Positions 17,051 through 26,647 of a DNA stretch of 32,704 nt are shown piece after piece. A program made the position numbers and the translations under genes. The notes under the pieces were generated by a model that worked only from the letters and a program-made list of their open reading frames with translations, was not told where the DNA came from and did no database searches. Source of the DNA: Lachnospiraceae bacterium (GTDB taxonomy: Bacteria > Bacillota > Clostridia > Lachnospirales > Lachnospiraceae); NCBI GenBank assembly GCA_024403235.1, contig JAKSSF010000029.1, forward strand, positions 1 through 32,704, read 5' to 3'. The stretch's first letter is position 1; each line of letters begins with the position of its first letter.

Positions 17051-17698
17051 TTAAAGTCTTCCATTTCTGATTTCATACAAGACAGCATTGCATATGGCAG
17101 CTGCCACATTGCTCCCACCTTTTCTTCCTCTGTTCACAATGTAAGGTATGGTACTTTCCATAATTAATTCTTTTGCGTATTCTACATTCACAAATCCAAC
17201 CGGCACACCAATTACAAATTTGGGAATAAATACGCCCCTATCATACATCTGCTTCAAACTAATCAATGCTGTAGGTGCATTTCCTATGGCAAAAATCACA
17301 TTTTCTGGTATCTTTGCCGCTCTTTCCATGCTTACAGTAGCTCTGGTTACGCCTCTCTCCCTGGCATCTTTGGCCACATCCTCATCTGCCATAAAACAGT
17401 GCACTTCTCCACCATGTTTTTTCAGTTCTGCCTTATTGATTCCGGATAACCCCATATTGGTATCTGTCACAATGTGGGCTCCTGATTTTATCAAGTCTGC
17501 CATAATAGAAATGGCATTCTCCGAAAAACACAGGGTTCTTGCATAGTCAAAATCTGCTGTCGTATGGATTGCCCGATGAATTAAAAAAGCCTTATCTTCC
17601 CGGATTGCAATTCCCTGATTCTTTAGTTCTTCCGTAATGATCTCAAAACTTCTTTTTTCTATGTCCTTTGGCAGAACATGTTCTAGTGTTCTATTCAT
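17051..17698 (-). CDS. cbiC: Cobalt-precorrin-8 methylmutase
   Basis: Moves a methyl group from C11 to C12 to give cobyrinate; 215 residues, usual length. The catalytic histidine is in the HRAIHTTADFDYA block (His45). Other conserved parts are TDTNMGLSGINK, AIGNAPTAL and GVPVGFVNVEYAKE. ATGA overlap with the aminotransferase gene upstream. Confidence 0.96.
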   Translation of the reverse strand: MNRTLEHVLPKDIEKRSFEIITEELKNQGIAIREDKAFLIHRAIHTTADFDYARTLCFSENAISIMADLIKSGAHIVTDTNMGLSGINKAELKKHGGEVHCFMADEDVAKDARERGVTRATVSMERAAKIPENVIFAIGNAPTALISLKQMYDRGVFIPKFVIGVPVGFVNVEYAKELIMESTIPYIVNRGRKGGSNVAAAICNAVLYEIRNGRL

Positions 17699-18738
17699 TT
17701 CTTTGCCTCTAATGTCTCTATCAGTACCTGATTATCCGTGGCATTTTTTACAGCAATTCTATAAAATCCCTTGTCCAACCCTTTGTAATCAGAACAGTCC
17801 CTAATCAATATTTTCTTTTCCTTCAAATATGTATAAAGATTCTCTTTTGTATAGCACAATAGGAATACCGTATCAGATTTATATACCTGAATGCCAAGTT
17901 TAGTTAATGCACTGCTCAGATATTCTCTCTGGCGTTCTATCTCCTGTAGCGTTTTTGTAATCCAACCGGTATCTCTTAGGAATCTGCTGCATATTACCCC
18001 TGCGCTTTGTGCCAAAACGGACATATTCCATTCCGGCAAATACTGTTTCAATGTATGAATATTACTTCTATTTGTTACAACATATCCGGTTCTAATTCCC
18101 GGAATGGAAAACAATTTGGTATAGGCATTTACAATAAACAAACCAGCATATTCCTGAATATATTCTGTCATGGAAAATCCGGTATGGGTCATGCGGATAA
18201 AGCATTCATCCAGAATAATTTTCACTCCATAGGTTTTACAAATTTCATACATTTTTAACAGAATTTCTTTAGGAATCGTTCTCCCTGTGGGATTATTGGG
18301 ATTGGTCAAAAATAACAGCTGAAGTCCTTGTTTGGCATGGTATTCCAAAACCTGTAAAAAATCCTCTCCCAGTAGAAATTCCTTGTCGGATTGTAATGCA
18401 TATTCCATGATTTCACACTGTGGAAATCTTGCAAGCACATGTCTGTAGCCATTAAAGCATGGTATCACAAGCATGGCTTTGCCTGGATGTATCATGGCAG
18501 TTATGGCCATCAACAATTCTGATGCTCCATTACCACCCCAAATTTCTTCTGCATCGACCTTTTCCACTAAGGCAATAGCTTCTCGAAACTGTCTCTGTTC
18601 TATGTCCGGATAATGCCTTAGTGTATGCTCACCGACTCGCAGTATCCGGGAAACAATCTCTGTAGTATCAACAGGATTCAGATTCACTGAAAAATCATAT
18701 GTAATTGTATCTGAATAAATATCCCCACCATGTCTCAT
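17695..18738 (-). CDS. cobD: PLP aminotransferase-fold enzyme, probable L-threonine-O-3-phosphate decarboxylase (CobD-like)
   Basis: A 347-residue fold-type I PLP enzyme close to histidinol-phosphate aminotransferase. The sequence shows NPNNPTG (146-152), the ILDECF Asp that contacts the pyridine nitrogen, and YTKLFSIPGIRTG with the PLP lysine at 208. Its N-terminus MRHGGDIY and FSVNLNP agree with CobD rather than HisC, and it lies between cbiB and cbiC with 4-base overlaps on both sides. CobD makes (R)-1-amino-2-propanol phosphate, which CbiB attaches to cobyrate. Motifs alone do not separate CobD from HisC with certainty; the operon context decides. Confidence 0.85.
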   Translation of the reverse strand: MRHGGDIYSDTITYDFSVNLNPVDTTEIVSRILRVGEHTLRHYPDIEQRQFREAIALVEKVDAEEIWGGNGASELLMAITAMIHPGKAMLVIPCFNGYRHVLARFPQCEIMEYALQSDKEFLLGEDFLQVLEYHAKQGLQLLFLTNPNNPTGRTIPKEILLKMYEICKTYGVKIILDECFIRMTHTGFSMTEYIQEYAGLFIVNAYTKLFSIPGIRTGYVVTNRSNIHTLKQYLPEWNMSVLAQSAGVICSRFLRDTGWITKTLQEIERQREYLSSALTKLGIQVYKSDTVFLLCYTKENLYTYLKEKKILIRDCSDYKGLDKGFYRIAVKNATDNQVLIETLEAKK

Positions 18739-19709
18739 AGCATCAGGCTTCCCAAACCTATCAAAACAAGCAACACCAGAACCTGTGTCGCATACATTAA
18801 TTTTCCCGCTCTTTTAATGTCTTCTATTTCTATTTCCCGTATAGGATCTCCAATAAATGGTTTCTTTTGTATTTTCCCAAAATAACTGGCATCCCCCGCC
18901 AATCTAATATGCATGGCACCTGCGCAGGCGCTCTCCGTCTGAGCCGAATTGGGACTTTTGTGCTGATAGCGGTCTCTCAAAAATATTCGTAAGGCATCTC
19001 GTCCCGAATACTCTTTTCCCATGAAAAATGCGGCGATTATCATAAAAAGGGCACTGATTCTTGCCGGCAAAAAGTTAACCACATCATCCAGTTTGGCTGC
19101 AAAAAAGCCAAAATTCTCATAGGTATCATTATGATATCCTACCATGGAATCCATGGTATTCACTGCTTTATAAGCAAATCCTAAAATAGGTCCCCCTATA
19201 AAGGTATAAAGAAGTGGCGCAATAACACCATCGGAAGTATTCTCTGCCACAGTTTCCACCGCTGCTTTGATGACGCCTTTCTTCTCTAAAGCAAAAGTAT
19301 CTCTTCCCACAATCCTGGCAACCGCTTTTCTACCGGCCTCCAGCCCTTCCTCTTGCAACGCCACGCTAACCTTCATACTTTCCAAATACAAACTTTTTGC
19401 AGCAAGGATATAACAGGTCATACTCGATTCTATAACTACTCCCAAATAAGGATGCACAAAATAAGAAGCATACAGTAATGTGCTTACTACAAGAACTGTC
19501 ACAAATAGCACACCTATGACGAGAGCCATTCCTTTTTGTTTTTCTGCTTTTGGGTTTCTGTCGTCCTTTAGATTTTTAGTTAACATAACATCTGTTAAGT
19601 TAGAAATCAGATTGCCAATCCACCGGATCGGATGGGGAAAATATCCCGGATCTCCAATTATCCAATCTAATATCACGCCTGCAACAAATGCTATCAAATG
19701 ATACAACAT
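18735..19709 (-). CDS. cbiB: Adenosylcobinamide-phosphate synthase
   Basis: Integral membrane enzyme that joins the aminopropanol side chain to adenosylcobyrate; 324 residues with several hydrophobic segments. Conserved blocks are DWIIGDPGYFPHPIRWIG near the N-terminus, ETVAENTSDGVIAPL and NTMDSMVGYHND, plus the RDRYQHKSPNSAQTESA region. It starts 53 bases after the cobS stop and overlaps the CobD-like gene by ATGA. Confidence 0.95.
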   Translation of the reverse strand: MLYHLIAFVAGVILDWIIGDPGYFPHPIRWIGNLISNLTDVMLTKNLKDDRNPKAEKQKGMALVIGVLFVTVLVVSTLLYASYFVHPYLGVVIESSMTCYILAAKSLYLESMKVSVALQEEGLEAGRKAVARIVGRDTFALEKKGVIKAAVETVAENTSDGVIAPLLYTFIGGPILGFAYKAVNTMDSMVGYHNDTYENFGFFAAKLDDVVNFLPARISALFMIIAAFFMGKEYSGRDALRIFLRDRYQHKSPNSAQTESACAGAMHIRLAGDASYFGKIQKKPFIGDPIREIEIEDIKRAGKLMYATQVLVLLVLIGLGSLML

Positions 19710-19762
19710 CTATTTTTTTCTCTCCTACCTTTGGAACCCAAATATTTTACAATGCAGTTCCT

Positions 19763-20533
19763 TTATATAAAATACGACAGAACTGCTATGGTAACTAAGA
19801 AAACCTCTTCCAATGTAACAATATAAAATCCTGCTGTATCTCCTGTGACACCGCCAAAATTTCTATAACATAACCACCTGTAATACAGGCAATGCAGTAC
19901 TGTTACCACTATGATTACAAAGCCTATAAACCTATGTACCAAGCAAATCAAGACCAATCCTACCATCAGCTCAAGGGCAGATACTACCCTATCCACGCTT
20001 GTACTTTTTTCCGTCTCCATATGGAGCATTCCTGTTTTTTTTGCATGAATAAAAGAAAGACTGGTAAGAGCTGCACCTGCTCTTGCAATGAAAAAGGTGC
20101 AACTATAGATAGAAATAAGATTCATTCTGCCACAACGGATTAAAACCGACATGGCTGCTCCCCAAATAAGGGAATACATCAAAAGTCTGATTACGGCAAA
20201 TGCACCAATATGCGGATCCTTTAAAATTTCAAGTTTTTCTTCCGGGCTTCTATAGGATTTTAAAGCATCCTGCACATCCATATATCCATCCACATGAAAG
20301 CCACCTGTGATAAGAAGTGGTACTAATGCAAACAAAGCAGTCTCACCTACCAGTGGTGCTTCTATCCATTGCAGGACATAATAAAGCCCTAATGTGAATG
20401 CACCGATAACAGCCCCAACCCATGGAAGAAATACCAAGTTGTGTTTCCTATCCTCTTCTGTCCATTGAAAGCGGGGCATAGGTATTTGTGAATATAGGGA
20501 AAATGCAACGATGATATTTTTAACAATTTTCAT
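19763..20533 (-). CDS. cobS: Adenosylcobinamide-GDP ribazoletransferase
   Basis: Membrane-bound cobalamin synthase that joins adenosylcobinamide-GDP to alpha-ribazole (phosphate); 256 residues. It has the N-terminal AFSLYSQIPMP, the metal-binding GGFHVDGYMDVQDAL block and five or so membrane segments. The ATG at 20533 is chosen because MKIVKNIIVAFSLYSQ matches the usual start of the family; an ATG 18 bases upstream (20551) lies inside cobU and has no ribosome site. The chosen start overlaps cobU by 14 bases. Confidence 0.94.
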   Translation of the reverse strand: MKIVKNIIVAFSLYSQIPMPRFQWTEEDRKHNLVFLPWVGAVIGAFTLGLYYVLQWIEAPLVGETALFALVPLLITGGFHVDGYMDVQDALKSYRSPEEKLEILKDPHIGAFAVIRLLMYSLIWGAAMSVLIRCGRMNLISIYSCTFFIARAGAALTSLSFIHAKKTGMLHMETEKSTSVDRVVSALELMVGLVLICLVHRFIGFVIIVVTVLHCLYYRWLCYRNFGGVTGDTAGFYIVTLEEVFLVTIAVLSYFI

Positions 20534-21056
20534 ATTGGCACCACTTTCCATCTATGTACGAAAAGACCTGATCTGCTATAGTAATTAACTCTTTGTTTAC
20601 CTCTGCCACCAGTCTTACATATCGTTTTGTATCCTCATCATAGTGTTCTTCCTGACTGGGAAATTCATTCGTTACTAGAATTAAATTCTCCGCCACATTA
20701 CTTAGTTTACGAATGGAGGCTATTATTTTTGCTTTTAGTGCAGCCTCATTCCTGTTCTTATTTTCCTTACTGTGCATCTCGTTTCCAATTAAATTGGACA
20801 TGCATTCTAAAAGGACTGTGGCATGGGAAAAATCTATTGTTGTCATTCTTTGATCCATATTTTCGGGCCATTCCAAAGTGATAAACCCTTTTCCTTCTCT
20901 CATTTTTCTATGCTTTTCCACTCTTTTTTTCCCTTCCTCACCAAAAGGTATCATGGTTGCAACATAGTATTTTTTCTCTTTGGCTTGCTCCATAGCAATA
21001 CTTTCCGCCAGAACTGACTTACCACTATTGGGAGTCCCTACAATCAGTGTAATCAT
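20520..21056 (-). CDS. cobU: Adenosylcobinamide kinase / adenosylcobinamide-phosphate guanylyltransferase
   Basis: Bifunctional enzyme that phosphorylates adenosylcobinamide and then adds GMP; 178 residues, normal length. The P-loop GTPNSGKS is at residues 7-14. The histidine that carries the GMP is in the EKHRKMR segment (His49), and LLECMSNLIGNEM and LVTNEFP are conserved. Overlaps the cobT stop by ATGA. Confidence 0.95.
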   Translation of the reverse strand: MITLIVGTPNSGKSVLAESIAMEQAKEKKYYVATMIPFGEEGKKRVEKHRKMREGKGFITLEWPENMDQRMTTIDFSHATVLLECMSNLIGNEMHSKENKNRNEAALKAKIIASIRKLSNVAENLILVTNEFPSQEEHYDEDTKRYVRLVAEVNKELITIADQVFSYIDGKWCQYENC

Positions 21057-22138
21057 GCATCAAACCTTTCATAATCCTGTATGCCGGCATCGTAAAATCG
21101 TATTCCATGTTGATACAGATACAATGCATGATCTAACAAGGAAATCATCAGGATTGCACCCGTTCCTTCTCCCAACGCCATATTCCCATTGATAAACGGA
21201 TTTTTTTGCAACTTTTCAAGAACAATCCCCGTTCCTTTTTCCTTTCCGCTATGAGATGCTATCATATACGCTTTGACATTGGGTACCAATATTTCTGCGA
21301 TCAGTGCGGCCACGGCACTAATTAGTCCATCAATGATAACCGGCACTTTATAAATTGCTCCGCCAATAAAGGTTCCACACATAGCAGCTATATCATATCC
21401 CCCAAGACATCTGGCGATTTCAAAGCATCTTTCCCTTTCATCTGCAGCATTGGAAAAAATTCCCTGATATTTTTCCATTCCCGCTTTCACTACAGCCTTT
21501 TTTGCAGCAAGTCTGGTATCATCAAGACCTGCTCCTCTGCCCACAATGTCATCACTTTCCAAAGAAAGCAATGCAGATAAAATGGCAGTGGAAGTGGTTG
21601 TATTTCCAATCCCCATTTCCCCAGTAGCAATTAACCTATAACCTTGCTTTACCTGCTTCTCCACAATATGAATACCGGTTTCTACTGCTGCCAAAAACTG
21701 TTTCTCTGTCATAGCAGGCTCTACAAGAAAATCCTTTGTTCCCGGGGATATTTTTTCAGATAATACGCCATCTATAGGTTTCTCACTATTGATCCCTATA
21801 TCCACCGGCAAAACTTTTGTATTGTTATTTTTTGCCAGGCAGCATGCCGTACTTTTCCCTTCTCCCAGTGCAAGGGCCACCTTGTAGGTAACATCCTGCC
21901 CACTCTGTGTGATATTTCTTGACACAATTCCATTATCTGCGCAATACACAATTAACACTCTGTTCTCTATGTTCGGCATACTGTTGTTTTGTATGGCTGC
22001 TATCTGGCAGATAATCTCCTCAAACTCGCCCATTCCATCCAGTGGCTTGGACAAATGGTCCCACATTTCTTTGGTTTGACGATATATGTCATTGTTTATT
22101 CCGGTTATTTGAATATCAAACAACTTCTGTTTTGTCAT
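21053..22138 (-). CDS. cobT: Nicotinate-nucleotide--dimethylbenzimidazole phosphoribosyltransferase
   Basis: Activates the lower-ligand base to alpha-ribazole phosphate; 361 residues. Motifs include [44 protein letters not shown] and [13 protein letters not shown] with the catalytic Glu. Which base is used cannot be read from the sequence; no bluB or bza genes for making dimethylbenzimidazole are in the window. Overlaps the BtuD-CbiP gene by ATGA. Confidence 0.96.
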   Translation of the reverse strand: MTKQKLFDIQITGINNDIYRQTKEMWDHLSKPLDGMGEFEEIICQIAAIQNNSMPNIENRVLIVYCADNGIVSRNITQSGQDVTYKVALALGEGKSTACCLAKNNNTKVLPVDIGINSEKPIDGVLSEKISPGTKDFLVEPAMTEKQFLAAVETGIHIVEKQVKQGYRLIATGEMGIGNTTTSTAILSALLSLESDDIVGRGAGLDDTRLAAKKAVVKAGMEKYQGIFSNAADERERCFEIARCLGGYDIAAMCGTFIGGAIYKVPVIIDGLISAVAALIAEILVPNVKAYMIASHSGKEKGTGIVLEKLQKNPFINGNMALGEGTGAILMISLLDHALYLYQHGIRFYDAGIQDYERFDA

Positions 22139-24420
22139 CTATCCACTCCTATGATGTTATAGATTAGCTCCATGTCCAAATATTGCCGCATAGTATCCGC
22201 CCATTTATCATATTCCTGTTCCTTCAGTTGTTTGTAATCTACAACCCTATCAAGATTTAAATCTATGGATTTTTCTGCTGCAATACCGGTTACGATTGTT
22301 TTCAAAACCTCTCCATTATCAAATAATCCATGGACATAACTTCCATAAATATTTTCCTTACAATAGCCGGACCCATTTGCTGTAAACTCACTCAGAGTTT
22401 CTTCTAAAGGCTTTGTTTCGCCCATATGGATTTCGTAGCCTTCATATTCTTTTTCCAAAAGAGAATGCAATATTCCGGTTGGATGTGTAAATATCCCCTT
22501 CACCTGTGTTCTGTGTTTTTGGATCGTTAAGACGGTTTCCAAGGGAAGCAGTCCCATACCTGCTATTTCCCCACCATTTTCTACCTGCTCCGGATCACTG
22601 ATTTTCTCTCCCAGCATCTGATATCCACCACATATACCAATAACAGGTTTATTCTCTGCGCTAAACTTTTTTATAGCAGATTCTATTCCGGTCTCTTTCA
22701 ACCAGATCATATCCGATATGGTATTCTTACTTCCCGGTAGAATAATCAAATCCATATCCCCTATCTCTTTTGTGGAACAAATATAATGCACTGCAATTTC
22801 ATCTATTTGTTCAAATACATCAAAATCTGTAAAATTGGCAATATGGGGGAGCTTTATCACGCCTAACTGAATAGGTGCATTCTGCTTTCTGTCAAATTTT
22901 TCCGACAGGGAATCTTCATCCTCCAGTTTCAGATGCATAAAGGGCAGTACCCCCACTACAGGGACACCACTACGGTCTTCGAGCATTTCCAAGCCTGGAT
23001 CAAGTATTGTCTTATCTCCTCTGAATTTATTGACAATAAGACCTTTTACTCTGTTTGCTTCTGCCTGATCCAATAATTCTATGGTTCCAAGTAGCTGGGC
23101 AAATACGCCTCCTCTGTCAATATCTCCTACCAATAACACGGGAGCATCCACCATATTTGCCATACCCATATTCACAATATCATTGGCTTTCAGATTAATT
23201 TCAGCCGGCGATCCTGCCCCTTCTATTACGATGATTTCTGCCTGATCCTGCAAGATATCCACTGCTGCCAGAATATCTCCCACCAACTTCGTTTTATATG
23301 CAAAGTATTCTTTGGCGCTCATATTTCCACGAACCTGTCCGTTTACAATTACCTGGGACCCGCTGTCACTGGTTGGTTTTAACAAAATGGGATTCATGAA
23401 TACATTTGGCTTAATCCCTGCTGCCTCCGCCTGCATCACTTGGGCACGCCCCATTTCCAAGCCCTCTTCTGTCACAAAACTATTCAGTGCCATATTCTGA
23501 GACTTGAAGGGTGCCACCTTATATCCATCCTGTTTAAAAATTCTGCAAAGGCCTGCCACAACCAAACTTTTCCCGACACTAGACATGGTTCCCTGTACCA
23601 TCAGAAAATGAGATCTTTTATTCTGCAAGCGCACCCCTATTTGGGCAGACAGATTTTTCGTAGTCTTAAAATGATATACATTATGCAGTAGTCCAGGAGT
23701 TACCTCAAACAGTCTCTCTAAATAAGAAACATGAAAAATCTGCTCCGGTGTGCCAACTCTGTCTATCTTTCCATCTTTCGAGATACACACCACTACATCA
23801 GCCACTCTCTGTGCCATTTCCAGCTCATGCAAAGACATTAAAATCCCAATATTTTGTCTTTCCGATAGTTCTTTTAATACCTGAATAAAGGTAAGTTTAT
23901 ACCCAATATCTAAAAAACTGGTTGGCTCATCCAAAACCATAAATTCCGGTTTCTGTGCAATGGCTCTCGCCAAAAGTACTCTTTGCTTCTGTCCATCACT
24001 TAAGGTATTAAAATCATCATTTTGATATGCATAAGCCCCCACAGTATGTAAAGCATTCTCTATTTCTTTCTTGTCTTCTTCTGATAATTTCCCTAAGAAC
24101 CCTGTGTAGGGATATCTTCCACCTGCCACAACTTCCGCCACGGTAATATATTCTGTGGTTGTTCTTGCTGTCATCATAGACGCAATTTTCTTTGCTTTTT
24201 CTGTAAGACTAAGTTTCTCTAAAGCCTCATTTCCTATCAGAATCTCACCGGCTATTGGATCCAGCAATCCAGCTACGGTCTTTAGCAGGGTGGACTTTCC
24301 TGCCCCATTTGGTCCAATTAGAACTACTATCTTTCCTTTTTTGATTTCTAAGGCGATTTTATCAAGTATCACTTTTCGGTTATATCCAACGGAAAGTTCT
24401 TTTAGATTCATATCTGTCAT
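22135..24420 (-). CDS. Fusion of BtuD-like ABC transporter ATPase and cobyric acid synthase (CbiP/CobQ)
   Basis: One continuous frame encodes two normally separate proteins. Residue numbers here count from an in-frame ATG at 24438. Residues about 10-260 are a FecE/BtuD-type ATPase: Walker [10 protein letters not shown] (42-50), signature LSDGQKQR (146-153), Walker B MVLDEP (167-172), switch His204. Residues about 277-767 are cobyric acid synthase: P-loop-like [44 protein letters not shown], and the amidotransferase nucleophile in [10 protein letters not shown] (Cys603) with YVHGLFDN. CbiP amidates side chains b, d, e and g. The start at 24420 has AGGAG 6 bases upstream; the ATG at 24438 has none. 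Both halves look complete. Gap to the permease gene is about 20 bases. Confidence 0.94.
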   Translation of the reverse strand: MTDMNLKELSVGYNRKVILDKIALEIKKGKIVVLIGPNGAGKSTLLKTVAGLLDPIAGEILIGNEALEKLSLTEKAKKIASMMTARTTTEYITVAEVVAGGRYPYTGFLGKLSEEDKKEIENALHTVGAYAYQNDDFNTLSDGQKQRVLLARAIAQKPEFMVLDEPTSFLDIGYKLTFIQVLKELSERQNIGILMSLHELEMAQRVADVVVCISKDGKIDRVGTPEQIFHVSYLERLFEVTPGLLHNVYHFKTTKNLSAQIGVRLQNKRSHFLMVQGTMSSVGKSLVVAGLCRIFKQDGYKVAPFKSQNMALNSFVTEEGLEMGRAQVMQAEAAGIKPNVFMNPILLKPTSDSGSQVIVNGQVRGNMSAKEYFAYKTKLVGDILAAVDILQDQAEIIVIEGAGSPAEINLKANDIVNMGMANMVDAPVLLVGDIDRGGVFAQLLGTIELLDQAEANRVKGLIVNKFRGDKTILDPGLEMLEDRSGVPVVGVLPFMHLKLEDEDSLSEKFDRKQNAPIQLGVIKLPHIANFTDFDVFEQIDEIAVHYICSTKEIGDMDLIILPGSKNTISDMIWLKETGIESAIKKFSAENKPVIGICGGYQMLGEKISDPEQVENGGEIAGMGLLPLETVLTIQKHRTQVKGIFTHPTGILHSLLEKEYEGYEIHMGETKPLEETLSEFTANGSGYCKENIYGSYVHGLFDNGEVLKTIVTGIAAEKSIDLNLDRVVDYKQLKEQEYDKWADTMRQYLDMELIYNIIGVDR

Positions 24421-24441
24421 TTCTGACTCCTGTGTCATTTT

Positions 24442-25446
24442 TTAATCACTACTCTTTTTCTGCAACAACATCATAATCACAATCGGGGCACCAAAGATTG
24501 CTGTAATGGTACTAATGCTTAATTCTGTTGGTGCAAACATACATCTTGCTACTAAATCACAAAATAAGCATGCGGCCATGCCGCCTAGAAAGGTAGCTGC
24601 TATCATGGTTTTTACATTTCCTGTTTTCAGGATACTGCGTATCACATGGGGCACTGCAATTCCCACAAAGGAAATAGGCCCTGCGTAAGCGGTGACAGTG
24701 GCAGACAACAAACTGGATACCAGAATCAATACCAATCGAAATGTCTTGATATTTACACCTACACTGCTGGCATAATTTTCACCAAACTGATATACAGATA
24801 TGCCTTTGGATAACAAAATCGCCCACACAAATGCAAACAGCACAACGGGGATTATAATTTTTACATTACTCCAGGAAGCAGCACCAAAGGAACCCATAGA
24901 CCAGTTGTGGAGATTCACGATATTGGAATCCTCTGCGAAGGCAACGATTAACTCCGTTGCTGCAGAACAAACATACCCAATCATAACACCACAGATAATG
25001 AGTACAGACATGTTTTTCACCTTTTGAGCAACAAGAACAACCAGGGAAGCGGCAATGCAGGATCCCATAAAAGCTGCAACCACCAGCATCATAGAATGCA
25101 AACTAAACAGTAATTTATAAGATATCACCATCAAAATCGCGACAAACAATTTTGCACCGGATGATATACCAAGCACAAATGGACCTGCTATGGGATTTCT
25201 AAAGAAAGATTGCAAAAGATAGCCGGACAGCGCCAAGGCACCACCTAGTACTGCTGCCTCAATGAGTCTGGGAAGACGGATTTCCCAAATAATAACGCCT
25301 ACCGTATCCTGGGTATTATGGTGTAGTAAAATCTCTGCCATTTTACCTACACTCACACTACTGCTTCCAACAAATAAATTGACCAGTCCCAATAGCAATA
25401 TAATCACAATTAAAATACTAGTAATCAGTCCTGTTTTCCTCTTCAA
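24442..25446 (-). CDS. btuC: FecCD/BtuC-family ABC transporter permease, probable corrinoid importer
   Basis: A 334-residue membrane protein with about ten hydrophobic segments and the family blocks LPRLIEAAVLGGALALSG, FRNPIAGPFVLGISSGA and AGPISFVGIAVPHVIR. The TTG at 25444-25446 is taken as start because AAAGGAG lies 8 bases upstream and the binding-protein stop is just before it; longer in-frame starts up to 25503 would overlap the previous gene by 44 bases without a ribosome site. It pairs with the fused ATPase downstream and the lipoprotein upstream. Members carry iron-siderophore, heme or cobalamin; corrinoid is inferred from the operon and its riboswitch. Confidence 0.9.
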   Translation of the reverse strand: MKRKTGLITSILIVIILLLGLVNLFVGSSSVSVGKMAEILLHHNTQDTVGVIIWEIRLPRLIEAAVLGGALALSGYLLQSFFRNPIAGPFVLGISSGAKLFVAILMVISYKLLFSLHSMMLVVAAFMGSCIAASLVVLVAQKVKNMSVLIICGVMIGYVCSAATELIVAFAEDSNIVNLHNWSMGSFGAASWSNVKIIIPVVLFAFVWAILLSKGISVYQFGENYASSVGVNIKTFRLVLILVSSLLSATVTAYAGPISFVGIAVPHVIRSILKTGNVKTMIAATFLGGMAACLFCDLVARCMFAPTELSISTITAIFGAPIVIMMLLQKKSSD

Positions 25447-25459
25447 AACGAAAACTCCT

Positions 25460-26593
25460 TTAGTCCAGATGTTTGAGATATACTTCTTCATTATCACTAC
25501 CATGGATTATATTTGACAATTCTACAATGGTATCCATGATTTTACTGCTTTCCTGAAACATATTTAATCCGCTGCTCCATACTTTATTTTCTTTCACGGC
25601 CATAAAATCTCTTAGCAGTTCGTTTTTTTTCACCAATTCTTCTAAACTATTTACTCCACCATCGATACTTCCATTGTATATAAGAATATCTGCATCATTT
25701 GCAACTCTGTAAAAATCTTCCATGCCTATATTGATTGTGGAAAGTGCATTTTCTTCTTCCACCAGAAGATCCGCCAGCGCATATTCTCCTCCTGCTATTT
25801 CAATCATCTTGCATACATAATCTCCGGGTTTTCTAACGGTTACACTTCCATTGGAATTGATGGAAAAAAATGCAATCTTCTTTTTAGGATTTTCTTCCGT
25901 GGGAATGGCATTTTCTATGTTGCGGATTTTAAGTAGTTCTTGTTCAAAAAAGGAAGTTGCCTCTGCTTCTTTTCCTGTAAAAATACCATAAAGTTTAATC
26001 CATTCCAGCCTTCCAATAGGGTGTGTTTCATAGCTGGAGCGTTCCACAAAAACCGGAATATTGATTCGTTCCAGTTGTTCTTTGATTTTAGGGGAATGCC
26101 CAATCATGGTAGATTCTATTGCCAAATTACTACCCAGACTAAGTAAAAGTTCATAGTCCGGCGCACTGTATTTTCCAACATATAGCATTGCACCGGAATC
26201 TATTGCAAAACGGACCTCCGGCATTGCATAATCCGTGGACTTGGTACTACAAGCAATCACCTTATCCAGTTCTTGTAATTCTAAAAACAAATCCATAGCA
26301 GAAGATGCAGCCAAATATATCCTGTCACAGGGTCTATGTATATAAATCGGATTCTCTAATCCAAGTGTATTCTCTTCTTCGTTTTCAGGAACGATAACAT
26401 ATTCATTTCCATCTTCTATGTGAATATGTATATATCCTTTTTCGTAATAATCTACTTTAAATTGCGTTGCATACTTTAAATCAAGTTCTCCGGTTTTTTC
26501 CAGAGATTTTTCTTCCTGTGGTGTGCTTTTTTGCGTTACGCCACAACCTGTAAGAAGTAATAAAGTGCATACTATCCAAATAATCTTTTTCAT
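25460..26593 (-). CDS. btuF: BtuF-like substrate-binding lipoprotein of the ABC importer
   Basis: A 377-residue lipoprotein with a short signal peptide and lipobox LLTGC (Cys17). The mature part is a class III (BtuF/FepB-like) binding protein with two lobes; HRPCDRIYLAASSAMDLF and IESTMIGHSPKIKEQLERI are recognisable. The ligand is not set by the sequence. Corrinoid, cobalt-tetrapyrrole or heme are all possible; the cobalamin riboswitch and neighbours favour a corrinoid or corrin precursor. A perfect 11-base-pair hairpin lies 13 bases before the start codon. Confidence 0.85.
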   Translation of the reverse strand: MKKIIWIVCTLLLLTGCGVTQKSTPQEEKSLEKTGELDLKYATQFKVDYYEKGYIHIHIEDGNEYVIVPENEEENTLGLENPIYIHRPCDRIYLAASSAMDLFLELQELDKVIACSTKSTDYAMPEVRFAIDSGAMLYVGKYSAPDYELLLSLGSNLAIESTMIGHSPKIKEQLERINIPVFVERSSYETHPIGRLEWIKLYGIFTGKEAEATSFFEQELLKIRNIENAIPTEENPKKKIAFFSINSNGSVTVRKPGDYVCKMIEIAGGEYALADLLVEEENALSTINIGMEDFYRVANDADILIYNGSIDGGVNSLEELVKKNELLRDFMAVKENKVWSSGLNMFQESSKIMDTIVELSNIIHGSDNEEVYLKHLD

Positions 26594-26605
26594 TTTTAAT
26601 CACAA

Positions 26606-26637
26606 TTATCCCATAGCCTTTTTTGACTATGGGATAA
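26606..26637 (-). other. Intercistronic hairpin before the BtuF-like gene
   Basis: TTATCCCATAG (606-616 of this 26 kb stretch) and CTATGGGATAA (26627-26637) form a perfect 11-base-pair stem with a 10-base loop in the 54-base gap between the two lipoprotein genes. No T-run follows on the minus strand, so it is not an intrinsic terminator. It may be an mRNA processing or stability element. Confidence 0.6.
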
Positions 26638-26647
26638 ATCAGTTTTA

